A stretch of 64,000 nt of DNA, taken from positions 1 to 64,000 of the forward strand of contig CAYSAU010000013.1 in the NCBI GenBank assembly GCA_964429135.1. The letters run 5' to 3'. The translations under genes were made by a program, and so were the position numbers. Below the pieces are notes generated by a model. That model did no database searches. It was not told the origin of the DNA and worked only from the letters and a program-made list of their open reading frames with translations. Positions 53,601-60,502 of this stretch are shown one piece after another (within the stretch, counting starts at the first letter, position 1; every line of letters starts with the position of its first letter). The DNA comes from CAZSDU01 sp964429135. GTDB lineage: Bacteria; Bacteroidota; Bacteroidia; Bacteroidales; FEN-979.

Positions 53601-53955
53601 TCTGTCTTTGCTGAATTAACTGGAGTGCATTTAAGAGTTTATCCTGGATTTCCGGAAAGTGTTCACCAATAATTATGGCCGCTTGTGCATGGGTTAAACC
53701 TTTCCTTCTTCTATACATTTTCAGCAAGGGATTCACAACAAAATGATACATTAAAAAAAAGGAAAGTAAAATATAGAACACAAAAAAAGACGAGCGTACA
53801 ACAGGATTAAAATAATAAAAAAATTCGAGGATGATCAGAAGAAAAAATAAAGACAACAGTATGATTGTAGTTAGGATCAGACCCCGAAAAAACTTATTTT
53901 TGTAATATTTCCTGATAAACTCATCAAGTTTTTTGATTACCATTTGTTCTTCCAT
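50611..53955 (-). CDS. DUF4175-type membrane protein with long charged coiled coil
   Basis: The 1114-residue protein starts at the ATG at 53955 (a frame to 54015 begins with TTG and is unlikely). Two or three membrane helices lie within the first 90 residues, followed by 'LTHAQAAIIIGEHFPEIQDKLLNALQL' and another helix near 155-175. A beta-rich extracytoplasmic part follows (about 175-500). From about residue 515 to the end it is a Lys/Glu/Asn/Gln-rich coiled coil. DUF4175 proteins occur across Bacteroidota with unknown function. It heads the minus-strand run that includes ybeY and mnmG, and is divergent from gltX with a 150-bp spacer. Confidence 0.82.
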   Translation of the reverse strand: MEEQMVIKKLDEFIRKYYKNKFFRGLILTTIILLSLFFLLIILEFFYYFNPVVRSSFFVFYILLSFFLMYHFVVNPLLKMYRRRKGLTHAQAAIIIGEHFPEIQDKLLNALQLIQQRQTNSAGLDLIIAGIEQKTQFLKVFNYGKIIQFTKNLRFLRFFIPAVVLLLFMGFFFPEMLTGPTRRLILFTQAFTPPLPFHLELLNKNFRVMQQEDFELLVKLKGKEIPGELFVNTAGNRYKMKRLQHDLYSYVFKSIQENIRFNIEAGKFYSENYEIIVFPKPMIIRFDMVIRYPDYLKRVPETIENTSDLNIPEGTEVCWNFFTKDVENLSMRFNDSMKRSVKLSGNQFKFIQSFSESTTFTMIPQNKYVARADSLRCQINIIKDAYPSISIKQESDSGLTTGVFISGLVKDDYGFSKLTFNYQIKGRDDIDSGKSLKIPLNITPEPTTQLFYFHFNLSELGVESGKSLKFGFEIWDNDGINGAKSTQSETRTITTRTLEEIIRDSEKVSEEIAKTLEHNVMESSRLNKKLEEQKLKKTEQNKVSWQEIKNMEEMLKSYEKITEEIEKLSKNDLKNIQEKQEYQGTNERIFEKQKELNELMRNILSEELKKDILEMKKLLEQLDKKKLDDFLEKMKFSNKEVEDQLDRALDLYRKIEFERKLEKAISDLLELANKQTELAGEEKHKKREGIKLAEEQKKIENQYDSIKNTLQSLEKDAKKIENTPDLGETESKQNEISQKLAESNRTIQKKNKKEIQRIQKETSEKLSELAAQLENMSEEADAEENVENAQALRKILEGLIDLSFTQEELIKESQRIGRNDPKFQSLMIRQRNMKEKMKSIDDSLTALSKREISIKPMVAKELQRIDRNTDKVLQQLEERNVGAASTSQQFVMTGLNNLAVLLSEILKQMNNENQSNSENKGNNACKKPSNKGGKKSIKGMKEMQNQISEQIRKLKEGIEKGSKSGKDKKGGSAELNQEIARLAAQQEALRREIQGYEQSRGKMSLEERENLNNLINELNENERDLIFKRITSESIDRQKKINSRLLEAEKAEEKRDFDENRQAEQVKNLNFSNPIEKIKYNYKMEKENELLRKSPLPVKSFYKNKIDSYLIKIQ

Positions 53956-54105
53956 GCTGTTTTCTTGTCCGAACATAGGGAAAGCTTTGTTACTTCCTGC
54001 AATACTATTCAGCAAAATTACGAATTTACACCGCTTCAGGTCTGTTAAATGATGAGAATACCGTAATTTCGCTACTGAAAACTATAAAAACGCAAAACCA
54101 GAAAA

Positions 54106-55641
54106 ATGACGCATGAAAATATAAGGGTAAGATTTGCGCCCAGTCCTACCGGCCCTTTACATATCGGTGGTGTTAGAACGGCATTATATAATTTTCTTTT
54201 TGCCCGGAAAATGGGAGGAAAACTGATTTTAAGGATTGAGGATACTGATCAGCATCGTTTTGTTCCGGGGGCCGAACATTACATTTTGGAATCTCTTGGC
54301 TGGTGCGGCATTCAATTCGACGAAGACGTGGTTCAGGGAGGTCCTTATGCGCCTTACCGTCAATCTGAGCGATCGGAAATTTACAAACAATATATTCAAA
54401 TCCTTTTAGAAAAGGGTCATGCCTATTATGCTTTTGATACCGAATCCGAGCTTGAACTCCAGCGTGAAGAAGCACAGTCGGGAGGAAAAGGAGCGTTTCA
54501 ATATGATTTCAAATCGCGAAATCTGATGCAAAATGCTTTGACCTTAAGTGAAGCTGAGGTAAATTCAAGGATTCAATCCGGTCAACCCTATGTGATCAGA
54601 ATTAAAATTCCCGAGAATGAAGTAGTTTCTCTGAATGATTTGATCAGGGGGGAAGTGGCGGTCAGTACGGTCAATCTGGATGATAAGGTATTGTTCAAAT
54701 CCGATGGGCTACCGACCTATCACCTGGCCAATGTGGTTGATGATTATCTGATGAAAATAACCCATGTGATACGGGGTGAAGAGTGGCTTCCGTCGGCTCC
54801 TCTCCATGTGCTGTTGTACCGGTTTTTCGGTTGGGAAAGTACGATGCCCAGGTTTGCACATTTACCATTGATATTAAAACCTGATGGGAATGGAAAACTC
54901 AGTAAGCGGGACGGAGATCGCTTGGGTTTTCCGGTTTTTCCTATAGAATGGAAAGATCCTAAGACCGGAGAAATTTTCCCCGGGTTTCGTGAAACTGGCT
55001 ATATTCCTGATGCTTTTATTAATATTCTTGTTCATCTCGGCTGGAATCCCGGCACAGACCAGGAGATTTTTTCCATGGATGAATTAATTGAACACTTTTC
55101 TATTGACCGCATAGGGAAATCAGGAAGTAAATTTGATCCGGAAAAAGCAAAATGGTTTAACCATCAGTTCCTTACCCACAAATCTGATGATGCGCTTTAT
55201 ACCCTGATGCTGCCTTTTCTTGAAAAGGAAGGGGTATCGGCCAGCAGGGATTACATGATTAAAGTTATTCGCCTGATAAAAGATAGGGTTAATGTGCTTC
55301 CCGATCTTTGGAAAAATTCCTGGTTTTTCTTTATCCCTCCCCATGCATACGATGAGCAGGTAAAAAATAAAATTTGGAAACCCGATACAGCTGAGTTGAT
55401 TGGTGGTTTTATTGCTGAGGCAGAGCAATTAAAAATATTCAACCATGAAACCCTTTATGGTTTAGTTGTGCAGTACACAGGTATTAAACAAGTAAAAACA
55501 GCACAATTAATGAACCCCTTAAGGTTACTTACCGTTGGATCCAACCAGGGGCCAGGAATGATGGACATTGCAGAAACCCTGGGTCAAATCGAATTTATTT
55601 CAAGGATCAAGTCAGGATTAAACTATTTCCTGCGGAAATAA
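54106..55641 (+). CDS. gltX: Glutamyl-tRNA synthetase
   Basis: The enzyme charges tRNA-Glu. It has 511 residues, the HIGH-type motif in 'RFAPSPTGPLHIGGVRTALYN' (residues 8-28) and the KMSKS-type motif KLSKR in 'GNGKLSKRDGDRLGFPVFPIEW'. 'LRIEDTDQHRFVPGAEHYI' is also conserved. The discriminating anticodon-binding C-terminal region is present. It is transcribed alone toward the glnS-tRNA-Gln pair, with a terminator 4 bases after the stop. A TAATTTCG lies at 54064-54071 but lacks a clear -33 partner. The glutaminyl enzyme next door means tRNA-Gln need not be charged by the transamidation route. Confidence 0.97.
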   Translation: MTHENIRVRFAPSPTGPLHIGGVRTALYNFLFARKMGGKLILRIEDTDQHRFVPGAEHYILESLGWCGIQFDEDVVQGGPYAPYRQSERSEIYKQYIQILLEKGHAYYAFDTESELELQREEAQSGGKGAFQYDFKSRNLMQNALTLSEAEVNSRIQSGQPYVIRIKIPENEVVSLNDLIRGEVAVSTVNLDDKVLFKSDGLPTYHLANVVDDYLMKITHVIRGEEWLPSAPLHVLLYRFFGWESTMPRFAHLPLILKPDGNGKLSKRDGDRLGFPVFPIEWKDPKTGEIFPGFRETGYIPDAFINILVHLGWNPGTDQEIFSMDELIEHFSIDRIGKSGSKFDPEKAKWFNHQFLTHKSDDALYTLMLPFLEKEGVSASRDYMIKVIRLIKDRVNVLPDLWKNSWFFFIPPHAYDEQVKNKIWKPDTAELIGGFIAEAEQLKIFNHETLYGLVVQYTGIKQVKTAQLMNPLRLLTVGSNQGPGMMDIAETLGQIEFISRIKSGLNYFLRK

Positions 55642-55644
55642 AAA

Positions 55645-55662
55645 AACCGCCATAAGGCGGTT
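55645..55662 (-). terminator. Shared terminator hairpin between gltX and tRNA-Gln
   Basis: AACCGCC-ATAA-GGCGGTT forms a 7-bp stem. On the minus strand it is followed by TTTTT, terminating the glnS-tRNA transcript. On the plus strand, 4 bases after the gltX stop, it could also stop gltX but has only a weak T run (TTATTT). Confidence 0.8.
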
Positions 55663-55668
55663 ATTTGG

Positions 55669-55741
55669 TTGTCCGACTAGGGGTCGAACCTAGACTCTAC
55701 TGATCCAGAATCAGTTGTGTTGCCAGTTACACCATCGGACA
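55669..55741 (-). tRNA. tRNA-Gln (anticodon CUG)
   Basis: The cloverleaf has a 7-bp acceptor stem (TGTCCGA with TCGGACA), D arm, anticodon loop TTCTGGA reading CUG at 34-36, T-arm with GGTTCGAACCC and discriminator A. The flanking bases continue CCA, so the 3' end may be encoded through 55666. It lies 42 bp downstream of glnS on the same strand. Confidence 0.95.
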
Positions 55742-55783
55742 ATTATATTGCAAAGATATAACAGTTTCAAAAATTACACAACT

Positions 55784-57487
55784 TTATTTATCTTTTTCCA
55801 TCTTTGCCCATGAATCTTTGAGTGACACGACACGGTTAAACACAAGTTTACCTGCAGAAGAATCAGGGTCCAGCGAAAAATAACCTATGCGTTCAAACTG
55901 AAATTTATCAAATATTTTAGCATGTATGGCTGAGGGTTCTAAATAGCCTGTGATAATTTTCAAAGAATCCGGGTTTAAATAATCCTGATACGTTTTCCCT
56001 TCTTCGGCATTATCTGGATTTTCAATAGAAAACAGGCGATCATACAAACGAATTTCAGCTTTCATAGCATGTTTGACTGAAACCCAGTGGAGTGTGCCCT
56101 TAACCTTGCGTCCGCTATCAGGCATTCCACTTTTAGTCATCGGGTCGTAAGTGCAATGAATTTCTGTTATTTCACCGGATTCCGGATTCTTTGTAAAACT
56201 TACACATTGAATAATATAGGCATTTCTTAACCGGACTTCCCGACCAGGAGCAAGTCTGAAGAATTTCGAGGGAGGGTTCTCCATAAAATCTTCTTTCTCA
56301 ATATAAAGTTCTTTTGAAAAAGGGACTTTTCTTGTGCCTCCCTCGGGGTTTTCAGGATTATTTAATGCATTAATTTCTTCATTTTGGTTTTCAGGATAAT
56401 TATCGATAATTATTTTAACCGGGTTTAATACACCCATAATCCGATTCGCTCGTTTATTCAAATCTTCTCTAATGCAAAATTCCAGGAGGCTGACATCAAT
56501 CACATTGTCTCTTTTCGCTACCCCGATTATGTCAGCAAAATTCCGGATGGATTCAGGAGTATAACCCCTTCTTCTCAATCCGCAGATAGTAGGCATTCGC
56601 GGATCATCCCAGCCATTTACCTGTTTGGCTTGCACCAGTTCAAGCAGTTTACGTTTACTCATAATCGTATAACTCAGGTTAAGCCGGGCAAATTCAATCT
56701 GGCGAGGAGCATAAATTCCGATTTCCCTGATCAGCCAATCGTATAATGGACGATGTACCTCAAATTCAAGGGTACAAATAGAATGGGTAATACGCTCAAT
56801 GGAATCTGATTGTCCATGGGCAAAGTCATACATGGGATAAATGCACCATTTGTCGCCGGTACGATGATGGGAAGTGTGGAGGATGCGATACAAAACAGGA
56901 TCTCGCATGTGCATATTCGGTGAGGCCATGTCAATCTTTGCCCTTAAAACTCTTGATCCATCCGGAAATTCGCCAGTTTTCATTCGTTCAAAAAGGTCAA
57001 GGTTTTCTTCTATACTTCGCGAACGGCAAGGGCATTCCTTACCAGGCCGTGTTGGAATTCCTCTTGTTTCACTGATTTCGTCGGCCGACATATCACATAC
57101 ATAGGCCTTACCCTTTTTAATTAGAATCAAGGCATATTCATACAACTGATCAAAATAATCAGAGGCGTAGAATAGGCGGTCTTCCCAGTCAAATCCCAGC
57201 CATCTGACATCTTCCATGATAGAATCAACATATTCAACATCTTCTTTAACCGGGTTTGTATCATCAAAGCGAAGGTTAGTCTTGCCTTGGTACTTTTTTC
57301 CCAATCCGAAATTCAGGCATATGGATTTGGCATGACCGATATGCAGATATCCATTGGGTTCAGGAGGAAAACGGGTATGAACACGTTGCTCATTAACATT
57401 ATTCCTTAAATCCTCTTCTATGATTTCTTCAATGAAATTCAAAGATCTTACCGGTTTATCCGATTTCTTACTATGTGTTTCTTCCAT
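55784..57487 (-). CDS. glnS: Glutaminyl-tRNA synthetase
   Basis: The enzyme attaches glutamine to tRNA-Gln. The 567-residue protein has the HIGH motif in 'TRFPPEPNGYLHIGHAKSICLNFGL' (residues 38-62) and the KMSKS-type loop 'YTIMSKRKLLELVQ'. 'GWDDPRMPTICGLRRRGYTPESI' is a GlnRS signature, and an anticodon-binding beta-barrel follows ('ELYIEKEDFMENPPSKFFRLAPGREVRLRNAYI'). The length is normal for bacteria. A cognate tRNA-Gln(CUG) gene follows 42 bp downstream with no terminator in between, so enzyme and substrate are probably on one transcript. Confidence 0.97.
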   Translation of the reverse strand: MEETHSKKSDKPVRSLNFIEEIIEEDLRNNVNEQRVHTRFPPEPNGYLHIGHAKSICLNFGLGKKYQGKTNLRFDDTNPVKEDVEYVDSIMEDVRWLGFDWEDRLFYASDYFDQLYEYALILIKKGKAYVCDMSADEISETRGIPTRPGKECPCRSRSIEENLDLFERMKTGEFPDGSRVLRAKIDMASPNMHMRDPVLYRILHTSHHRTGDKWCIYPMYDFAHGQSDSIERITHSICTLEFEVHRPLYDWLIREIGIYAPRQIEFARLNLSYTIMSKRKLLELVQAKQVNGWDDPRMPTICGLRRRGYTPESIRNFADIIGVAKRDNVIDVSLLEFCIREDLNKRANRIMGVLNPVKIIIDNYPENQNEEINALNNPENPEGGTRKVPFSKELYIEKEDFMENPPSKFFRLAPGREVRLRNAYIIQCVSFTKNPESGEITEIHCTYDPMTKSGMPDSGRKVKGTLHWVSVKHAMKAEIRLYDRLFSIENPDNAEEGKTYQDYLNPDSLKIITGYLEPSAIHAKIFDKFQFERIGYFSLDPDSSAGKLVFNRVVSLKDSWAKMEKDK

Positions 57488-57587
57488 GCTTATTCAACTA
57501 GTATTGAACGCAAACTTACAGAAATTTTAAAAAACACGTGGTTTTTCATTTGAAATTAATAATTTCGGGACATTGAAACTTTAAACA

Positions 57588-57941
57588 ATGGGTAAAATTT
57601 TACTGGAAGGAATGGAATTTTTTTCTTACCATGGCTGTTTTCAAGAAGAACGGATCATCGGTACAAAATTCGTAATCAACCTGATTGTGGAGCTAACGAC
57701 AGACAAGGCTGAAATTTCCGACCGCCTGGAGGACACTTTGAATTATTCTGCTATTTATCAGATCGTTAAACAAGAGATGGAGAAAAAATCCTATTTAATT
57801 GAGCATGTTGCAAGACGAATCATCACTGCACTTATCCATGAGTTTAATCAAATCGGACATATAGAAATTAAAATTTCAAAACTTAATCCTCCTATGGGCG
57901 GCAAAATGAAGCAAGTCAGCTTTATCAGCACATGGCCGTAA
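57588..57941 (+). CDS. folB: Dihydroneopterin aldolase
   Basis: FolB cleaves dihydroneopterin in folate biosynthesis. The 117-residue protein has the signature 'ILLEGMEFFSYHGCFQEER', then 'LNYSAIYQIVKQEMEKKSYLIEHVARRI' (catalytic Glu region) and the end 'ISKLNPPMGGKMKQVSF' (conserved Lys). The length is usual. It stands upstream of tRNA-Cys with a 50-bp spacer holding the tRNA promoter. A TAATTTCG at 57560-57567 may be its -7 box; no clear -33 is visible. Confidence 0.93.
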   Translation: MGKILLEGMEFFSYHGCFQEERIIGTKFVINLIVELTTDKAEISDRLEDTLNYSAIYQIVKQEMEKKSYLIEHVARRIITALIHEFNQIGHIEIKISKLNPPMGGKMKQVSFISTWP

Positions 57942-57969
57942 TGACAATATAACATTTGATTTTTTTTTG

Positions 57970-57977
57970 TATTTTTG
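57970..57977 (+). promoter_or_regulatory. -7 box for tRNA-Cys
   Basis: TATTTTTG fits TAnnTTTG and lies 14 bases before the mature tRNA 5' end. No standard -33 element is seen at the expected distance. Confidence 0.4.
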
Positions 57978-57991
57978 CCGTTGTCTTCTCT

Positions 57992-58062
57992 GGTTTCGTG
58001 GCCGAGTGGTTAGGCAGCGGTCTGCAAAACCGTCCACAGCGGTTCGACTCCGCTCGAAACCT
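57992..58062 (+). tRNA. tRNA-Cys (anticodon GCA)
   Basis: Acceptor stem GGTTTCG/CGAAACC, anticodon loop CTGCAAA giving GCA, T-arm GCGGTTCGACTCCGC and discriminator T (U73), the usual cysteine identity base. The 3' CCA is not encoded. A terminator follows 10 bases downstream. Confidence 0.95.
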
Positions 58063-58072
58063 CATTATTCTC

Positions 58073-58112
58073 AGGCTGTTTCCTCCTCATGAAACAGCCT
58101 TTTTTATTTTTT
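58073..58112 (+). terminator. Terminator after tRNA-Cys
   Basis: A 10-bp stem (AGGCTGTTTC with GAAACAGCCT, 8-base loop) is followed by TTTTTATTTTTTTT. Its tail overlaps the last codons of the convergent mreD gene. Confidence 0.88.
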
Positions 58113-58619
58113 TTCGGTTGAAAACAAATATTCGCTTAAAAAAATAAGAAAGATCGTAAAGGCGCTGCTAAGCAAAACCCTCAGTAAGGTTTTAAAGAAT
58201 TCATTGAAGCGGAATATTTCAAGATAAAATAAAAAAGTATGATGAATTAAAACGAGGATAAGCGTATAATAAAAAAACCATTTTATTCCCTGGTTTTTCA
58301 GTGATGGACATTCTCCGATCAAAGTATCTGGTCCGGAAGAAATAAATTTGATAATAAAAGGCCGAGAGAAACCAAGTAAAACACAGGATGCCGCATTTAA
58401 ACCAAGGGTGTGGGTGAAAAAATCAATGCCTAGTCCAAGAAAAAAAGAAAGCAGTAATAATAACCATTTGGAAATAGAATAAGGAAGTAGTAAAATAAAA
58501 TAGATATATAAAAAAGGATTGATATAGCCTCCCAGGTTAATGTTGTTCAGAATCAAAACCTGTAAAAAAAGGAGTAAGAAAAATCTTAAAATATTGATTA
58601 AAACAGTTTGTGAGGTCAC
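58104..58619 (-). CDS. mreD: Rod shape-determining protein MreD
   Basis: The 171-residue protein is almost wholly hydrophobic, with five or six membrane helices, and shows the MreD pattern 'LQVLILNNINLGGYINPFLYIYFILLLP...LGIDFFTHTLGLNAAS'. It is part of the elongasome that directs lateral wall synthesis. It follows mreC by 18 bp. In most Bacteroidota the PBP2 and RodA genes come next, but here the gene runs into the tRNA-Cys terminator region and no mrdA or rodA follows. The identity is supported mainly by position in the mre cluster and by the membrane profile. Confidence 0.88.
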   Translation of the reverse strand: MTSQTVLINILRFFLLLFLQVLILNNINLGGYINPFLYIYFILLLPYSISKWLLLLLSFFLGLGIDFFTHTLGLNAASCVLLGFSRPFIIKFISSGPDTLIGECPSLKNQGIKWFFYYTLILVLIHHTFLFYLEIFRFNEFFKTLLRVLLSSAFTIFLIFLSEYLFSTEKK

Positions 58620-58637
58620 TTTGTTGAATTTTATTGC

Positions 58638-59468
58638 TTACTGTGACTTAAAAGATGCCTTCAGTTCCTCTTTTTCCTTCCTCATCAGATCAACCACCAC
58701 TTCAACATAACCAAGGCTGTTAAAGTCGGTAGAAAACAAAATCTTAGCCTGATTGAAATTTTCATCGTTAGCGATGATAGAGCTTGTTATCGTACCTATC
58801 ATAATTCCTTCCGGGAAAATATCAGAATTTCCGCTGGTTATAATGGTATCACCGACCATCATCGTAACATGCTTTGGAATTTCTTTAACATCACCGAAAC
58901 GGTAGTTTCCACCAGGCCATTCGACATTAACCAATTGATTGTTTTTCTTGAATTTTCCCGATATATGACAATCCTTGTTAAGCATCGACATAATCCAGCT
59001 AAAATGGGGGGACACAGAAATGACCTGGCCGACGAGATTATTGCCAATGATAACGCCCATGTGATTATCAATTCCATGGATTTTTCCTTTGTCAATCATC
59101 AAGAAATTGTTTCTTTTATTCGTGGTATTACTAATAACCTTAGCATTGATATATTTATATTCCATTTTAATAAGAGAATCAAACCTGTAAAAAGAATGGG
59201 TATCATTTTTATAGAATGCTTCCGGCAGACGGGAGTGGAGTTCAGCCATTTCTTCTACAAGTGCTTTATTTGTCGATCGTAAGGAAAAATACTCTGAAAT
59301 ATTCCTGTACATGGAATTAACTGATCCGGCAAGGGTTTCGGAAAAAACAATTAGCTTATTTTCCTGAAACTCATTATATCTGAAATACAGCATCAGGGAT
59401 ATCACTTCCAGTATTAAAAACAGGAAATAAAAATAATGCTTCCTCAGGAAGACGAAAAGATTCCGCAT
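58638..59468 (-). CDS. mreC: Rod shape-determining protein MreC
   Basis: The 276-residue protein has one N-terminal membrane helix (about 8-28), a coiled coil (about 60-90, 'NISEYFSLRSTNKALVEEMAELHSRL') and the periplasmic beta domain ('YINAKVISNTTNKRNNFLMIDKGKIHGI', 'LVGQVISVSPHFSWIMSMLNKD', 'GDTIITSGNSDIFPEGIMIG'). This is the standard MreC layout. It scaffolds the elongation machinery together with MreB and MreD. Spacing is 8 bp from mreB and 18 bp to mreD, so one operon. Confidence 0.93.
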   Translation of the reverse strand: MRNLFVFLRKHYFYFLFLILEVISLMLYFRYNEFQENKLIVFSETLAGSVNSMYRNISEYFSLRSTNKALVEEMAELHSRLPEAFYKNDTHSFYRFDSLIKMEYKYINAKVISNTTNKRNNFLMIDKGKIHGIDNHMGVIIGNNLVGQVISVSPHFSWIMSMLNKDCHISGKFKKNNQLVNVEWPGGNYRFGDVKEIPKHVTMMVGDTIITSGNSDIFPEGIMIGTITSSIIANDENFNQAKILFSTDFNSLGYVEVVVDLMRKEKEELKASFKSQ

Positions 59469-59476
59469 TAGTTATT

Positions 59477-60490
59477 TTACTTAATGAGGAAGGTAAATTT
59501 ATCAAAATTTTTCAAAGCAATGCCAGTTCCCCTTGCTACTGCGCGAAGTGGATCTTCGGCGACATGGACTTTTAACTTTGTTTTCAGGTGTAATCGTTTA
59601 TCAAGTCCGCGAAGCAAGGCGCCACCTCCTGTAAGATAAATTCCGGTCTCAAAAATATCCGAAGCCAGTTCAGGGGGGGTCATTTCAAGAGCATTAAGAA
59701 CGGCTGCTTCAATTTTCGCCACGGATTTATCCAGGCTATGTGCTATTTCTGCATGATTAACAATCACTTCTTTGGGAATTCCGGTAAGCAAATCCCGTCC
59801 ATGAACAGCATAATTGGGAGGGGGGTTATCAATATCTGCCAAAGCAGCTCCAACTTCAATTTTAATTCTTTCAGCTGTCCTTTCTCCGACATTGATATTG
59901 TGCTGTTTACGCATATATTCTTCGATGTCGGAATTAAATTCATCACCTGCAATTCTGATAGATTTATTATTGACAATTCCACCCAGGGCAATGACTGCAA
60001 TTTCGCTTGTTCCTCCACCAATATCAATTACCATATTCCCTACTGGTTCAAGCACATCGATACCAATTCCAATAGCAGCAGCCATGGGTTCATGTATCAG
60101 TCGGACTTCTTTGGCTCCAGCCTGTTCGGCCGAATCTTTTACGGCACGCTCTTCCACTTCTGTAATGCCTGACGGGATACAAATAACCATTTTCAGCGCG
60201 GGAGGAAACCAGGATTTGCGAATTTCAATCATCTTTATCATTTCCCGGATCATGTGTTCTGCGGCTTGAAAGTCAGCAATAACACCTCCTCTCAGTGGTC
60301 TGATAGTTTTGATGTTTTCATGGGTTTTACCATGCATTAACTGAGCTTTCTTCCCAACGGCTATGATTTTTCCGGAACTCCTTTCAATAGCGACAATGGA
60401 AGGTTCATCAACAACGACTTTATCATTATAAATAATGATGGTATTGGCAGTGCCCAGATCGATGGCTATTTCTTTGGTAAACAATCCCAT
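59477..60490 (-). CDS. mreB: Rod shape-determining protein MreB
   Basis: The bacterial actin has 337 residues with the nucleotide-binding signatures 'EIAIDLGTANTIIIYN' (phosphate 1), 'MVIDIGGGTSEIAVIALGG' (phosphate 2), 'IYLTGGGALLRGLDKRL' (adenosine) and connect motifs such as 'EPMAAAIGIGIDVLEP'. It polymerises along the membrane to guide rod-shape wall growth. The gene starts 12 bp after the purH stop and leads into mreC, giving the typical Bacteroidota purH-mreB-mreC-mreD order. Confidence 0.97.
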   Translation of the reverse strand: MGLFTKEIAIDLGTANTIIIYNDKVVVDEPSIVAIERSSGKIIAVGKKAQLMHGKTHENIKTIRPLRGGVIADFQAAEHMIREMIKMIEIRKSWFPPALKMVICIPSGITEVEERAVKDSAEQAGAKEVRLIHEPMAAAIGIGIDVLEPVGNMVIDIGGGTSEIAVIALGGIVNNKSIRIAGDEFNSDIEEYMRKQHNINVGERTAERIKIEVGAALADIDNPPPNYAVHGRDLLTGIPKEVIVNHAEIAHSLDKSVAKIEAAVLNALEMTPPELASDIFETGIYLTGGGALLRGLDKRLHLKTKLKVHVAEDPLRAVARGTGIALKNFDKFTFLIK

Positions 60491-60502
60491 GTTTATGTAA
60501 TT

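Noticed and set aside
57535..57540. CACGTG core between glnS and folB, a possible third parS
   Set aside because: Flanks are AAAA and GTTT rather than GTTT and AAAC, so it misses most of the consensus. Chance palindrome.
59738..60269. Two open frames of 144 and 151 residues antisense to mreB
   Set aside because: mreB is conserved throughout; the others mirror codon bias and lack start-region support.
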